Part shown: positions 20,739 through 30,530 of the stretch, piece by piece
Numbering within the stretch: position 1 is the stretch's first letter
How the letters are laid out: each line of letters opens with the position of its first letter
Source of the DNA: Comamonas flocculans
Lineage (GTDB): Bacteria; Pseudomonadota; Gammaproteobacteria; Burkholderiales; Burkholderiaceae_C
DNA length: 64,000 nucleotides
Assembly: GCF_007954405.1 (NCBI RefSeq)
Contig: NZ_CP042344.1
Coordinates: 2,914,001-2,978,000, forward strand
Reading direction: 5' to 3'
Notes under the pieces: model-generated
The model's database searches: none
What the model was told of the DNA's origin: nothing
Seen by the model: only the letters and a program-made list of their open reading frames with translations
Program-made: the position numbers and the translations under genes

Positions 20739-22055
20739 TCAGCCCTTGTTCGCCTTCTGGAAGCGTTCGAGCTGTTCGTTGCCGCGCTTGACGGCGGCGT
20801 CCAGCCCTTCCTTGGGCGTCTTCTTGCCCGACCAGATGTTCTCGGTTTCCTCGTCGATGATGGTGCGCACCTGCACGAAGTTGCCGATGCGTATGCCACG
20901 CGACTTGTCGGTGGTCTTGCGGATCATCTGCGTGACGGCCACGTCCGCGCCCGGGTTTCCCTTGTAGAAGCCGGATTTTTCAGTCAGTTCGTAGGCGGCC
21001 GTGGTCACCGGCAGGTAGCCGGTGCGCTGGTGGCTGGCGGCGGCCACTTCGGGCTTGGCCAGGTAGCTCAGGAACTGGCCCACGCCCTTGTAGACCTCAT
21101 TCTTCTTGCCGGACATCACCCACAGGCTGGCCCCGCCGATCACCGAGTTCTGCGGCGCGCCGGCCACGTCGGGGTAGTAGGGCATGGTGCTCACGCCGAA
21201 GTCGAACTTGGCGTTGCGCTTGAGGTTGCCCAGCAGCCCGGCCGAGGCCGTGGCCATCGCGCATTCACCCGAGACGATGGTGGCGTCGGCCGCGTTGTTG
21301 CGCCCCTTGTAGACGAACAGGCCCTGCTTGGCCATGTTGGCCAGGTTTTCGAAGTGGCGCACGTGCAGCGGGCTGTTGAACTCCAGGCGCGTGCCCATGC
21401 CGCCAAAGCCGTTGTTCAGCGAGGAGAACAGCACGTTGTGCCAGGCGGAGAAGTTCTCCAGCTGCGTCCAGCTGATCCAGCTCGTGGTGAACGGACACTT
21501 GTGGCCGGCGGCCTTGAGCTTGCCCGCCGCCAGCACCACTTCGGGCCAGGTCTTGGGTGGCTTGCTGGTGTCCAGCCCCGCGGATTTGAAGGCGTCCTTG
21601 TTGTAGTAGAACACCACCGTCGAGCTGTTGAAGGGCATGCTCAGCATCTGCCCGTTGGGCGCGGTGTAGTAGCCGGCCACGGCGGGCACGTAGGCCTTGG
21701 GGTCGAAGTTGACGCCGGCCATCTTCATGACCTCGGCCACCGGCTTGATCGCGCCCTTGCTGGCCATCATGGTGGCGGTGCCCACTTCGAACACCTGCAG
21801 GATGTCGGGCGCGTTGCCGGCGCGAAACGCCGCGATGGCGGCCGTCATGGATTCGTCGTAGCTGCCCTTGAAGGTGGGCACCACCTTGTAGTCCTTCTGG
21901 CTGGCGTTGAACTGGTTGGCCAGGTCGTTGACCCATTCGCCCAAGGCGCCGCCCATGGAATGCCACCACTGGATCTCGGTCTGGGCCTGCGCGGGCATGG
22001 CCATGGCCATGGACAGCATTGCGGCGCCGGCCAGCGCCAAGGGTTTGAATCGCAT
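20739..22055 (-). CDS. ugpB: Glycerol-3-phosphate binding protein UgpB
   Basis: A 438-residue periplasmic binding protein. The signal peptide ends at MAMPAQAQ (about residue 25), followed by TEIQWWHSMGGALGEWVND, the mature start typical of UgpB. YDESMTAAIAAFRAGNAPDI and SMPFNSSTVVFYYNKDAF are further family stretches. The Shine-Dalgarno AAGGAG sits 5 bases before the ATG at 22055. The open frame runs far upstream through serA, but that extension is an antisense shadow. It is the first gene of ugpBAE-CQ. Confidence 0.95.
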   Translation of the reverse strand: MRFKPLALAGAAMLSMAMAMPAQAQTEIQWWHSMGGALGEWVNDLANQFNASQKDYKVVPTFKGSYDESMTAAIAAFRAGNAPDILQVFEVGTATMMASKGAIKPVAEVMKMAGVNFDPKAYVPAVAGYYTAPNGQMLSMPFNSSTVVFYYNKDAFKSAGLDTSKPPKTWPEVVLAAGKLKAAGHKCPFTTSWISWTQLENFSAWHNVLFSSLNNGFGGMGTRLEFNSPLHVRHFENLANMAKQGLFVYKGRNNAADATIVSGECAMATASAGLLGNLKRNAKFDFGVSTMPYYPDVAGAPQNSVIGGASLWVMSGKKNEVYKGVGQFLSYLAKPEVAAASHQRTGYLPVTTAAYELTEKSGFYKGNPGADVAVTQMIRKTTDKSRGIRIGNFVQVRTIIDEETENIWSGKKTPKEGLDAAVKRGNEQLERFQKANKG

Positions 22056-22358
22056 GAATGCTCCTTGTTCTATCGGAAAAGGGAACGGCCGCCGCGCGGG
22101 CTGCGCGGCCTCGGTCCACTGTGCTCGGTTGCTTTTTTCGCACAGCGGTTTGTTTGGCGCAACCGGGTTTACCCGTCGCAAATTGTGGCAGCTGTTGGCG
22201 CCCCGCGCGGGTAATGCACGCGACATGCGTGCCGGCATTGCGGGCCGGGGCTGCGCGCGCGGGCTTGGCAGAGGTTTTTTGTGCGATGCACAATCGGGCC
22301 TTGAACGCCCGGTTTTCCCTGCCTGCCCGCGCAGGCGCCCCAAAGAATGGAAGAGCAC
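22056..22358. other. Divergent ugpB/serA control region
   Basis: About 300 bases with no gene. It must hold the promoters of the ugp operon (leftward) and serA (rightward). I see the perfect palindrome at 22279-22293 but no clear Pho box before ugpB. Confidence 0.5.
22279..22293. promoter_or_regulatory. Perfect palindrome upstream of serA
   Basis: TTGTGC-GAT-GCACAA, 66 bases before the serA ATG, overlapping a possible -10 (CACAAT). The TGC-N3-GCA core resembles sites described for PhaR-type regulators, but this is only a resemblance. Confidence 0.5.
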
Positions 22359-23588
22359 ATGCCCAAGACCTCCCTGGATAAAAGCAAGATCAAGTTTCTG
22401 CTGCTCGAAGGCATCCACCAGTGCGCGGTGGATGCGCTGCACGCGGCCGACTACTCCAGCGTGGAGCTGCTGCCGCGCGCGCTGGAGGGGCAGGAGCTGC
22501 TGGACAAGATCGCCGACGTGCACTTCATCGGCGTGCGCTCGCGCACCCAGCTCACCGGCGAGGTGCTGCAGCATGCGCACAAGCTCGTGGGCATAGGGTG
22601 CTTTTGCATAGGCACCAACCAGGTGGACCTGAACACCGCGCGCGAGAAGGGCATCGCGGTGTTCAACGCGCCGTATTCCAACACCCGCTCGGTGGCCGAA
22701 CTGGTGCTGGCCGAGGCCATCCTGCTGCTGCGCGGCATCCCGGCGCGCAACGCCGCCGCGCACCGCGGCGGCTGGCTCAAGAGCGCGGAAAATTCCCACG
22801 AGGCGCGCGGCAAGACGCTGGGCATCGTCGGCTACGGCGCGATCGGCTCGCAGCTTTCGGTGCTGGCCGAGAGCCTGGGCATGCACGTGATCTTTCATGA
22901 CGTCGTCGCCAAGCTGCCGCTGGGCAATGCCCACCAGGTCGATTCGCTCAAGACGCTGCTGGCGCAATCGGACATCGTCAGTCTGCACGTGCCGCAGCTG
23001 CCGTCCACCCAGTGGATGATGGGCGCCCAGCAGATCGCGCAGATGAAGCCGGGCAGCATCCTGATCAACGCCTCGCGCGGCACGGTGGTGGAGATCGAGC
23101 CGCTGGCCGAGGCGATCAAGGCCGGGCGCGTGATTGGCGCCGCCATCGACGTGTTTCCGGTGGAGCCCAAGAGCACCAAGGACGAATTCGTCTCGCCGCT
23201 GCGCGGGCTGGACAACGTCATCCTCACGCCGCACATCGGCGGCTCGACGCTGGAGGCGCAGGCCAACATCGGCCTGGAGGTCGCGCACAAGCTCATCACC
23301 TACAGCGACACCGGCACGTCCACCAGCTCGGTGAACCTGCCCGAGGTGGCGCTGCCCGCGCACCCGGGCAAGAACCGGCTGCTGCACATCCACCGCAACA
23401 TCCCGGGCGTGATGTCCGAGATCAACCGCATCCTCTCGGACGGCGAGGTGAACATCTCGGCCCAGTTCCTGCAGACGCGCGACAACGTCGGCTACGTGGT
23501 GGTCGATCTGGATGCGCGCTCTTCCGACATGGCGCTGGAAAAGCTCGCCAAGGTGCCGGGCACCATCCGCACCCGCGTGCTGTTCTGA
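22359..23588 (+). CDS. serA: D-3-phosphoglycerate dehydrogenase
   Basis: A 409-residue SerA for the first step of serine synthesis, close to the E. coli enzyme in length. The NAD-binding motif GYGAIGSQ begins at residue 158, and the catalytic His is His292 in TPHIGGSTLEAQ. A C-terminal ACT domain (NIPGVMSEINRILSDGEVNI) allows serine feedback control. The second ATG (MPKTSLDKSKIKF) is chosen as it matches family N-termini; an in-frame ATG lies 12 bases upstream. It is followed within 3 bases by a HIT gene. Confidence 0.93.
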   Translation: MPKTSLDKSKIKFLLLEGIHQCAVDALHAADYSSVELLPRALEGQELLDKIADVHFIGVRSRTQLTGEVLQHAHKLVGIGCFCIGTNQVDLNTAREKGIAVFNAPYSNTRSVAELVLAEAILLLRGIPARNAAAHRGGWLKSAENSHEARGKTLGIVGYGAIGSQLSVLAESLGMHVIFHDVVAKLPLGNAHQVDSLKTLLAQSDIVSLHVPQLPSTQWMMGAQQIAQMKPGSILINASRGTVVEIEPLAEAIKAGRVIGAAIDVFPVEPKSTKDEFVSPLRGLDNVILTPHIGGSTLEAQANIGLEVAHKLITYSDTGTSTSSVNLPEVALPAHPGKNRLLHIHRNIPGVMSEINRILSDGEVNISAQFLQTRDNVGYVVVDLDARSSDMALEKLAKVPGTIRTRVLF

Positions 23589-23591
23589 AGC

Positions 23592-24047
23592 ATGGCCACG
23601 CCCCGGCACGGTTGCCCGTTGTGCCAGAGCGAGGGCGGCCCGCTGGTCTGGCGCGGGGCGCAGCTGCGCGTGATCCAGGCGGATGAGCCGGGCTTTCCCG
23701 CCTTCTACCGCGTGGTCTGGAACGCCCACGTGGCGGAATTTTCCGAGCTGACGCCGACGCAGCGCGCCGACTGCATGCAGGCCGTGGTGCTGGTCGAAGA
23801 GGTGCTGCGCGAGCAGCTCGCGCCGCGCAAGATCAACCTCGCGGCGCTGGGCAACCAGGTGGCGCACCTGCATTGGCATGTGCTGGCGCGCTTCGACTGG
23901 GACAGTCATTTCCCCGACGCCGTCTGGGCGCCGGCGCGGCGCGCGCAAGACACTGCACGCATTGCGGCCATCGCGGCCAAGCGGGCCATGGTGCATGATC
24001 GGCTGCATTCGCGCCTTGCGCAGTGGCAGCAAGCCCAAAATGTTTGA
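23592..24047 (+). CDS. HIT family nucleotide-binding protein
   Basis: A 151-residue histidine-triad protein. The triad HxHxH is visible in AHLHWHVLARF at about residues 95-105. An N-terminal HGCPLCQSEGG pair of cysteines may bind zinc. HIT proteins hydrolyse or transfer nucleotides, but the substrate here is unknown. The gene starts 3 bases after serA and is probably co-transcribed with it. Confidence 0.88.
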   Translation: MATPRHGCPLCQSEGGPLVWRGAQLRVIQADEPGFPAFYRVVWNAHVAEFSELTPTQRADCMQAVVLVEEVLREQLAPRKINLAALGNQVAHLHWHVLARFDWDSHFPDAVWAPARRAQDTARIAAIAAKRAMVHDRLHSRLAQWQQAQNV

Positions 24048-24103
24048 TAGCTGCCAGCGCAAGCCAGGCCAGCGTTTGCGGCCTATTTGACCTGAAATTT
24101 CCT
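24045..24103 (+). repeat. Dispersed intergenic repeat, copy 7
   Basis: GATAGCTGCCAGCGC, then GTTTGCGGCC and TATTTGACCTGAAATTTC. It begins at the HIT stop codon and ends just before the DUF971 gene. Confidence 0.7.
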
Positions 24104-24114
24104 TCCCCGAGACC

Positions 24115-24534
24115 ATGGCAGAGCAGACCTCCGGCACGCCCGTGCCCCTGTCCATCACCGTGCACCAGCGCTCGCGCGTGCTGGAGATTTCCTTCTCCAG
24201 CGGTGAGCACTTCCACATCCCCTTCGAACTCATGCGCGTGTACTCGCCCTCGGCGGAGGTCACCGGTCACGGCCCTGGCCAGGAGGTGCTGCAGACCGGC
24301 AAGCGCGAGGTGACGGTCAACGGCATCGAGCCCATGGGCAACTACGCCATCCGGCCGATTTTTTCCGACGGGCACGACAGCGGACTGTTCACCTGGAGCT
24401 ATCTCTACAAGCTCGGGCGCGAACATCAGACGTTGTGGGCCAACTACCTGCAGCGCCTGCAGGAGGCGGGCGCCGACCGCGACACCCCCATGGTGCGCCG
24501 TGGCGCGACCATCTCCAGGAAGAAGGCGCACTGA
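24115..24534 (+). CDS. DUF971 / GBBH-like domain protein
   Basis: A 139-residue protein of the DUF971 family, related to the N-terminal domain of gamma-butyrobetaine hydroxylase. Motifs are SRVLEISFSSGEHFHIPFEL, MRVYSPSAEV, NYAIRPIFSDGHDSGLFTW and YLYKLGREHQTLWANYL. Function is unsettled; some relatives are linked to iron-sulfur proteins. Lying just before ubiE is common in betaproteobacteria. Confidence 0.88.
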   Translation: MAEQTSGTPVPLSITVHQRSRVLEISFSSGEHFHIPFELMRVYSPSAEVTGHGPGQEVLQTGKREVTVNGIEPMGNYAIRPIFSDGHDSGLFTWSYLYKLGREHQTLWANYLQRLQEAGADRDTPMVRRGATISRKKAH

Positions 24535-24618
24535 GCAATTCAGCGAAATAGCGACACAAGTCCGGGGGATAGACCCGGCCTTGTCTCATTTGCGCCCGGC
24601 CTCGCCTACGATCGAGGC

Positions 24619-25350
24619 ATGGCTGCTACACATTTCGGATTCCAGACGGTAGACGAGGGCGAAAAGGCCGAGCGCGTGCGCGGCGTGTTCGACTCGGTCG
24701 CGCCGCGCTACGACATCATGAACGACCTGATGTCCGGCGGTCTGCATCGTCTGTGGAAGGCCTACACCGTCATGGTGGCCAATCTGCGCGAGGGCGAGCG
24801 CGTGCTGGACATCGCCGGCGGCACCGGTGACCTGGCGCTCGCTTTTTCGAAAAAAGTGGGAACCGGCGGCCAGGTGGTGCACACAGACATCAATGAATCC
24901 ATGCTGCGCACCGGGCGCGAGCGCCTCATCAACCGGGGCGTGGTGCTGCCCACGCTGGTGTGCGACGCCGAGCGCCTGCCCTTTGCCGACGGGCACTTCG
25001 ACCTGGTCAGCGTGGCTTTCGGCCTGCGCAACATGACGCACAAGGACCGCGCTCTGGCCGAGATGGCGCGCGTGCTGCGCGCCGGCGGGCGCCTGCTGGT
25101 GCTGGAGTTCTCCAAGGTGGCGCCGCCGCTGGAAAAAATCTACGACTTGTATTCTTTTCAGGTGCTGCCGCGTTTAGGAAAGTGGGTGGCGGGCGACGCG
25201 CAAAGCTACCGCTATCTGGCGGAGTCGATACGCATGCACCCGGGCCAGCAAGAGCTCAAGGCGCTGATGCAGCGCCAGGGCTTCGGGCATGTGGACTTCC
25301 ACAACCTGACGGGGGGCGTGGTGGCGCTGCATGTGGGCGTGAAGTGTTGA
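24619..25350 (+). CDS. ubiE: Ubiquinone/menaquinone C-methyltransferase UbiE
   Basis: A 243-residue SAM-dependent C-methyltransferase of ubiquinone synthesis. [20 protein letters not shown] at about 32-51 and the SAM motif [13 protein letters not shown] near 68-80 are diagnostic, with [13 protein letters not shown] and the C-terminal [16 protein letters not shown]. It heads a cluster with ubiJ and ubiB. Confidence 0.97.
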   Translation: MAATHFGFQTVDEGEKAERVRGVFDSVAPRYDIMNDLMSGGLHRLWKAYTVMVANLREGERVLDIAGGTGDLALAFSKKVGTGGQVVHTDINESMLRTGRERLINRGVVLPTLVCDAERLPFADGHFDLVSVAFGLRNMTHKDRALAEMARVLRAGGRLLVLEFSKVAPPLEKIYDLYSFQVLPRLGKWVAGDAQSYRYLAESIRMHPGQQELKALMQRQGFGHVDFHNLTGGVVALHVGVKC

Positions 25351-25376
25351 AGCGATTTCGACCGGTCGCTTTTTTT
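25350..25376 (+). terminator. Intrinsic terminator after ubiE
   Basis: Stem AAGCGA/TCGCTT with a 10-base loop that is partly self-complementary, followed by an uninterrupted T tract. It begins at the ubiE stop codon and would partly uncouple ubiE from the Tim44-like gene. Confidence 0.65.
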
Positions 25377-25405
25377 GATCGATCTGATGGAGTGACGAGG
25401 AAACT

Positions 25406-26392
25406 ATGAAGCAACTGTGGTCCGTGGTTCTGGTGGTGCTGCTGACACTGGTATATGCCCAGGCCGAGGCCGCCCGGCTGGGTGGTGGCCGCTCGATCGG
25501 TCGCCAGTCGGCCAACGTGACGCAGCGCGAGGCGGTGCGCGCGCCGGCCAAGGCGCCCAATGCGGCCCAGAACAGCGCCAACGCCGCCAAACCCGCGGCC
25601 GCACCGGGTGCGGGCAACGCCGCGCCGCGCAAACCCTGGGCCGGCATGCTGGGCGGTCTCGCCGCAGGCCTGGGCCTGGCCTGGCTGGCCAGTGCGCTGG
25701 GGCTGGGCGCCGAGTTCGGCCAGTTCCTGCTGATTGCGCTGCTGGTGCTGGTGGGCGTGGCGGTGCTGCGCATGCTCATGCGCCCCAAGGCCGGGGCGGG
25801 TGCGGGCGCATCGCCCCTGGCCTTTCAGGGCGCGGGCGCGGATGCCGCGGCACGCATGCCCGGCCAGTACAACCCCGCCAAAGTGGGCAACGACGCCTCG
25901 GCCCGCCCCTGGGAAGACCCGCGCATGGCGCTGGACGCCGCACCGGCGGCGGGCGGCGGCGTGGCCATAGGCTCGGCGCTCGCCGGCTCGCAGGACTGGG
26001 GCGTGCCCGAAGGCTTCGACGTGCATGGCTTCCTGGAGGCCGCCAAGCGCAATTTCACCACCTTGCAGTCGGCCTGGGACCGCAGCGACTTCGTCACGCT
26101 GCGCTCGATGATGACCGATGGCATGCTGGAGCAGGTGCGCGCCGAGCTGCAGGAGCGCGAGGCACAGCGCGGCGGCCGCGAGCCCAACCAGACCGACGTG
26201 CTGATGCTCGAAGCCAAGCTGCTGGGCATCGAGGAGCTGGACGGCGAATACCTGGCCAGCGTGGAGTTTTCGGGCGTGATCCGCGAAGACCCCTCGGCCG
26301 GGCCCGGCCCCTTCCGCGAGGTCTGGAACATGACCAAGCCCAAGGACGGCAGGAGCGGCTGGCTGGTGGCCGGGCTGCAGGCGCTGCAGTAA
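25406..26392 (+). CDS. Tim44-like domain membrane protein
   Basis: A 328-residue protein. It has an N-terminal signal or membrane segment (WSVVLVVLLTLVYAQAEA), a low-complexity Ala/Pro linker, and a double transmembrane segment (GMLGGLAAGLGLAWLASALG, FLLIALLVLVGVAVLRMLM). A C-terminal Tim44/TimA-type domain follows from about residue 195 (FDVHGFLEAAKRNFTTLQSA). Role in bacteria is unclear; such genes regularly lie between ubiE and ubiJ in betaproteobacteria. Shine-Dalgarno GAGGAA precedes the ATG. Confidence 0.87.
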   Translation: MKQLWSVVLVVLLTLVYAQAEAARLGGGRSIGRQSANVTQREAVRAPAKAPNAAQNSANAAKPAAAPGAGNAAPRKPWAGMLGGLAAGLGLAWLASALGLGAEFGQFLLIALLVLVGVAVLRMLMRPKAGAGAGASPLAFQGAGADAAARMPGQYNPAKVGNDASARPWEDPRMALDAAPAAGGGVAIGSALAGSQDWGVPEGFDVHGFLEAAKRNFTTLQSAWDRSDFVTLRSMMTDGMLEQVRAELQEREAQRGGREPNQTDVLMLEAKLLGIEELDGEYLASVEFSGVIREDPSAGPGPFREVWNMTKPKDGRSGWLVAGLQALQ

Positions 26393-26454
26393 AGTGCCGG
26401 GGCCGCAGGCGCGGCCCGTGGCGCCAGGCGCCGTTCGGGGAATAATCGGGGACC

Positions 26455-27015
26455 ATGAACACACGGTCCCCTTTTTCTTTCCTGCACCGGCTGGCGGCGC
26501 AGATGCCGCGCCCGCCCCGGGCACCGCAATGGCTGGTCAAGGGCACGCAGCAGCGGCTGGTGTTGCTGCTCAACCACGTGCTGCAGCAGGAGCCCGTCGC
26601 CATGCAGCGGCTGCAGCGCCAGAGCGGGCGCGTGGCGCGGGTGCAGTGGCGCAGCCTGTACATGGCCCTGCAGGTCACGCCGGCGGGACTGCTCGACCTC
26701 GCGCCCGAGGGCGCACATGCCGATCTGCAGGTCTGGCTCACCCAGGAGTCGCCGCTGGAGCTGGCGCGCGGCGCGCTGGCCGGCGAGCGGCCCGAGATCC
26801 GCATCGAAGGCGACGTGCAGCTTGCGGCCGACATCCAGTGGCTGGCGCAGAACCTGCGCTGGGACATCGAGGACGACCTGGCGCGCCTGCTGGGTGACAC
26901 GACCGCACACCTGCTTGCCGGCGCGGCGCAGCGCGTGCTGGCGGCACTGCGCGGCTTCGTGGCGCGCGCACGCCCGCATGCCGGCGCCGGTGCCGACGCA
27001 TCGGCCGGCACATGA
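26455..27015 (+). CDS. ubiJ: Ubiquinone accessory factor UbiJ (SCP2 domain)
   Basis: A 186-residue protein with an SCP2-like lipid-binding fold ([39 protein letters not shown]) and the YigP/UbiJ ending [15 protein letters not shown]. UbiJ with UbiK holds lipid intermediates for the soluble Ubi complex. The stop overlaps the ubiB start (ATGA), so the two are translationally coupled. Confidence 0.9.
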   Translation: MNTRSPFSFLHRLAAQMPRPPRAPQWLVKGTQQRLVLLLNHVLQQEPVAMQRLQRQSGRVARVQWRSLYMALQVTPAGLLDLAPEGAHADLQVWLTQESPLELARGALAGERPEIRIEGDVQLAADIQWLAQNLRWDIEDDLARLLGDTTAHLLAGAAQRVLAALRGFVARARPHAGAGADASAGT

Positions 27016-28577
27016 GTCGCTTCTTTCGCGGCGTGGCCATCCTCTGGGTGGCCCTGCGCTACGGCCTGGACGAGCTGGTGCTCTCGGGCTTTTCCCGTCC
27101 CGGGGTGCGGGCGCTCACGCGCATCATCACCGTAGGGCGGCGCCTTGACGCGCCGCGTGGCCAGCGACTGCGAGAGGCGCTGCAGCAGCTGGGGCCGATC
27201 TTCGTCAAGTTCGGCCAGGTGCTGTCCACCCGCCGCGACCTGCTGCCGCCCGACATCGCCGACGAACTGGCGCTGCTGCAGGACCGCGTGCCGCCGTTCG
27301 ATCCGGCCATTGCCGTGGCCACGATAGAGCGGGCGTTTCGCCGGCCGCTCGATGAAATCTTCGTCTCCTTCGAGCGCGAGCCCGTGGCCAGCGCCTCCAT
27401 CGCCCAGGTGCACTTTGCCGTGCTGCGCGACAAGGAGGGGCGCGAGCGCGAGGTGGCGGTGAAGGTGCTGCGCCCTGGCATGCTGGCGGCGATAGAGAAA
27501 GACCTGGCGCTGATGCACATGGTGGCGGGCTGGGTCAGCCGCCTGTCGGCCGACGGGCGGCGGCTCAAGCCGCGCGAGGTGGTGCGCGAGTTCGACAACT
27601 ACCTGCACGACGAGCTCGACCTGCTGCGCGAAGCGGCCAACGCCGCGCAGCTGCGGCGCAACATGGCGGGGCTGCAGCTGGTGCTGATCCCCGAGGTGTT
27701 CTGGGACTGGTGCCACAGCGACGTGCTGGTGATGCAGCGCATGAAGGGCCTGCCCATCAGCCAGATCGAGGCCTTGCGCGTGGCGGGCGTGGACATCCCG
27801 CGGCTGGCGCGCGACGGCGTCACCATCTTCTTCACGCAGGTGTTTCGCGACGGCTTCTTCCATGCCGACATGCACCCGGGCAACATCATGGTGAGCACCG
27901 AGCCGCAAACCTTCGGGCGCTACATCTCGCTCGATTTCGGCATCGTCGGCTCGCTCACCGAGGTGGACAAGGAGTATCTGGCGCAGAACTTCACGGCGTT
28001 CTTCCGGCGTGACTACAAGCGCGTGGCCGAGCTGCACGTGGAAAGCGGCTGGGTGCCGCCCGACACCCGGGTCAACGAGCTCGAAGGCGCGATCCGCGCG
28101 GTGTGCGAGCCTTACTTCGACCGCCCGCTCAAGGAAATCTCGCTCGGCATGGTGCTGCTGCGCCTGTTCCAGACCTCGCGGCGCTTTCAGGTGGAGATCC
28201 AGCCGCAACTGGTGTTGCTGCAAAAGACGCTGCTCAACATCGAGGGGCTGGGGCGCCAGCTCGACCCCGACCTGGACCTGTGGAGCACGGCCAAACCCTT
28301 CCTCGAGCGCTGGATGCATGAGCAGCTGGGCCCGCGCCGCCTGTGGCGCGAGCTGCAGGCCGAGGCGCCGCGCTACGCCAAGATGCTGCCCGAGCTGCCG
28401 CGCCTGCTGCATGCCTACCTGCGCCGCGGCCCGCAGCCCGAGTCTGCCGAGCTGCGCCAGCTTCTCGCCGAACAGCAGCGCACCAACCGGCTGCTGCAGC
28501 GCCTGCTGTACGCGGGCCTGGGCTTCGTGCTGGGGCTGGTGCTGATCCAGCTCATCATCCGCATCCGGGTGTTGTAA
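27012..28577 (+). CDS. ubiB: Ubiquinone biosynthesis ATPase UbiB
   Basis: A 521-residue ADCK/UbiB atypical kinase needed for ubiquinone synthesis. The KxGQ motif is [20 protein letters not shown]. Further kinase-like motifs are [43 protein letters not shown] and LDFGIVGSL. Two C-terminal membrane segments ([17 protein letters not shown]) anchor it. It overlaps ubiJ. Confidence 0.96.
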   Translation: MSRFFRGVAILWVALRYGLDELVLSGFSRPGVRALTRIITVGRRLDAPRGQRLREALQQLGPIFVKFGQVLSTRRDLLPPDIADELALLQDRVPPFDPAIAVATIERAFRRPLDEIFVSFEREPVASASIAQVHFAVLRDKEGREREVAVKVLRPGMLAAIEKDLALMHMVAGWVSRLSADGRRLKPREVVREFDNYLHDELDLLREAANAAQLRRNMAGLQLVLIPEVFWDWCHSDVLVMQRMKGLPISQIEALRVAGVDIPRLARDGVTIFFTQVFRDGFFHADMHPGNIMVSTEPQTFGRYISLDFGIVGSLTEVDKEYLAQNFTAFFRRDYKRVAELHVESGWVPPDTRVNELEGAIRAVCEPYFDRPLKEISLGMVLLRLFQTSRRFQVEIQPQLVLLQKTLLNIEGLGRQLDPDLDLWSTAKPFLERWMHEQLGPRRLWRELQAEAPRYAKMLPELPRLLHAYLRRGPQPESAELRQLLAEQQRTNRLLQRLLYAGLGFVLGLVLIQLIIRIRVL

Positions 28578-28679
28578 ATACCGCGCAAATGCCGCGCATC
28601 GCGCGCGCGGGACGCTCCTTGCGCCGGCTTGCGCTGATAATCCGCGCGCTTTTTTCCCCAACTGCAGCCGGAGCCGCCC

Positions 28680-30128
28680 ATGCTGGTGACTTTCATCGTC
28701 CTGTATCTGCTGGTGTCCATCGCCATCGGCCTGCTGGCCGCGCGGCGCGTGAAGAACACCGCCGACTACGCGGTGGCCGGGCGCAGCCTGCCGCTGGCCG
28801 TCGTCATCGCCACCACCTTCGCCACCTGGTTCGGCTCCGAGACGGTGCTGGGCGCACCGGCGCAGTTCGTCAAGGAAGGGCTGCACGGCACGGTGGAAGA
28901 CCCGTTCGGCGCCGGCATGTGCCTGGTGCTGGTGGGCCTGTTCTTCGCGCGCAAGCTGTACGCGATGAACATCATCACCATCGGCGACTATTACCGCCGC
29001 CGCTTCGGGCGTGTGGTGGAGGTGTTGTGCTCCATCATCATCATCCTGAGCTACCTGGGCTGGGTGGGCGCGCAGATCACCGCGCTGGGGCTGGTGTTCA
29101 ACATCCTGAGCGACGGCGCGATCGCGCTCGCCTGGGGCATGGTCATAGGCACGCTCATCGTGCTCATCTACACGCTCTACGGCGGCATGTGGTCGGTGGC
29201 GCTGACCGACTTCGTGCAGATGATCGTGATCGTGGCCGGTCTGCTGGCGATTGCCTGGTATGCGGCGGAGATTGCCGGCGGCGCCGAGCGTGTGGTGTCC
29301 TACGCCGCCAGCGAAGGCAAGCTGCAGTTCCTGCCCACGGGCGGGGCCAAGGAGTGGACTTTCTTCTTTGCCGCGGCCATCACCATGATGCTGGGCTCCA
29401 TCCCGCAGCAGGACGTGTTCCAGCGCGTGATGTCGTCGAACAACGCCGAGACGGCGCGCAAGGGCCCGGTCATCGGCGGGCTGCTGTACATCGGCTTTGC
29501 CTTCGTGCCCATGTTCGTGGTGATGGCGGCGCTGCTGGTGCTGCCGGGCACGGCCGCGCTGCTGGAAGACGACCCGCAGAAGGTACTGCCCACGCTGGTG
29601 CTCACGCATATGCCGGTGGCGCTGCAGGTGGCCTTCTTTGGTGCGCTGCTCTCGGCCATCATGTCCACCGCGTCGGCCACGCTGCTGGCGCCCGCGACCA
29701 CCTTCGTGGAGAACATCCTGCGCAACCTCAAGCCCGCAATGAGCGATGCCGAAACCCTCAAGGCCATGCGCGTGAGCGTGCTGGTTTTCACCTTCTGCGT
29801 GCTGGTGTATTCCATCACCATGGAAGGCTCGTCCATCTACGAGCTGGTCTCGGGCGCCTACCAGGTGCCGCTGGTGGGCGCCTTCGTGCCGCTGCTCATG
29901 GGCGTGTACTGGAAGCGCGCGACCACGCAGGGCGCGCTGCTGGCGGTGGTGATGGGAATCGGCGTGTGGCTGTGGTTCGTCGCCAGCCCGGTGCTGAGCG
30001 AGGCCTTTCCGCAGCAGCTGGCGGGGCTGCTGGGGTCGTTTGCGGGCATGATCGGCGGTTCGCTGGCGCCGCAATTCATTGCCGATCAGAAAGGGCACAC
30101 GCGGCATTACGAGACGGCCGCTGCCTGA
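28680..30128 (+). CDS. Sodium:solute symporter family protein
   Basis: A 482-residue member of the SSS family with about 13 hydrophobic segments. Typical stretches are DYAVAGRSLPLAVVIATTFA then TWFGSETVLG, ITIGDYYRRRFGR, and LLSAIMSTASATLLAPATTF, the conserved Na+-site region. Substrate cannot be inferred; relatives carry prolines, pantothenate or short organic acids. It stands between ubiB and an FmdB gene. Confidence 0.9.
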   Translation: MLVTFIVLYLLVSIAIGLLAARRVKNTADYAVAGRSLPLAVVIATTFATWFGSETVLGAPAQFVKEGLHGTVEDPFGAGMCLVLVGLFFARKLYAMNIITIGDYYRRRFGRVVEVLCSIIIILSYLGWVGAQITALGLVFNILSDGAIALAWGMVIGTLIVLIYTLYGGMWSVALTDFVQMIVIVAGLLAIAWYAAEIAGGAERVVSYAASEGKLQFLPTGGAKEWTFFFAAAITMMLGSIPQQDVFQRVMSSNNAETARKGPVIGGLLYIGFAFVPMFVVMAALLVLPGTAALLEDDPQKVLPTLVLTHMPVALQVAFFGALLSAIMSTASATLLAPATTFVENILRNLKPAMSDAETLKAMRVSVLVFTFCVLVYSITMEGSSIYELVSGAYQVPLVGAFVPLLMGVYWKRATTQGALLAVVMGIGVWLWFVASPVLSEAFPQQLAGLLGSFAGMIGGSLAPQFIADQKGHTRHYETAAA

Positions 30129-30200
30129 ATCCACGCGCCGGCCGGGGGAGGCCGCGCTACCTATAATCGTGGGCTTTGCAAGAAATTTGCGCCGTTTGAA

Positions 30201-30518
30201 ATGCCCATTTATTCCTACCGCTGCAGCCACTGCGGACACGCCCGGGATGTGTTGCAAAAAATGTCGGACGCGCCGCTGACGCATTGCCCCGCCTGCGGGC
30301 AGCAGACGTACGCCAAGCAACTGACGGCGGCGGGTTTCCAGCTCAAGGGCACGGGCTGGTATGCCACCGATTTCAGTGGCCGCAAGAGCAGCGCGCCGGC
30401 TGAATCCACGGGCGGGCAAGAGAGCGCCTCCGCCGCCGCCAGCCCCGCCCCGGAAGCTACGAAAACCGAAGCACCCAGCGCAGCACCCGCCAGTGCCGCA
30501 AGTACTTCAGAGGCCTGA
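30201..30518 (+). CDS. FmdB-type zinc ribbon protein
   Basis: A 105-residue protein. The N-terminal zinc ribbon MPIYSYRCSHCGHARDVLQK has its second cysteine pair in HCPACGQ (about residue 33). The C-terminal half is a low-complexity Ser/Ala/Pro/Glu tail. This family is a regular neighbour of the DUF502 gene and aspS in betaproteobacteria. A TATAAT box lies at 30162-30167, suggesting a promoter for fmdB-DUF502-aspS. Confidence 0.88.
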   Translation: MPIYSYRCSHCGHARDVLQKMSDAPLTHCPACGQQTYAKQLTAAGFQLKGTGWYATDFSGRKSSAPAESTGGQESASAAASPAPEATKTEAPSAAPASAASTSEA

Positions 30519-30530
30519 GGAAGAGCGGGC

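Noticed and set aside
22056..24263. Long N-terminal extension of ugpB
   Set aside because: The real ugpB begins with a signal peptide at 22055 behind a good Shine-Dalgarno. The upstream frame is a shadow of serA and HIT.
26094..30419. A minus-strand frame of about 1440 codons
   Set aside because: Antisense to Tim44-like, ubiJ, ubiB and symporter genes, with His/Gln/Arg-rich translation and no family motifs.
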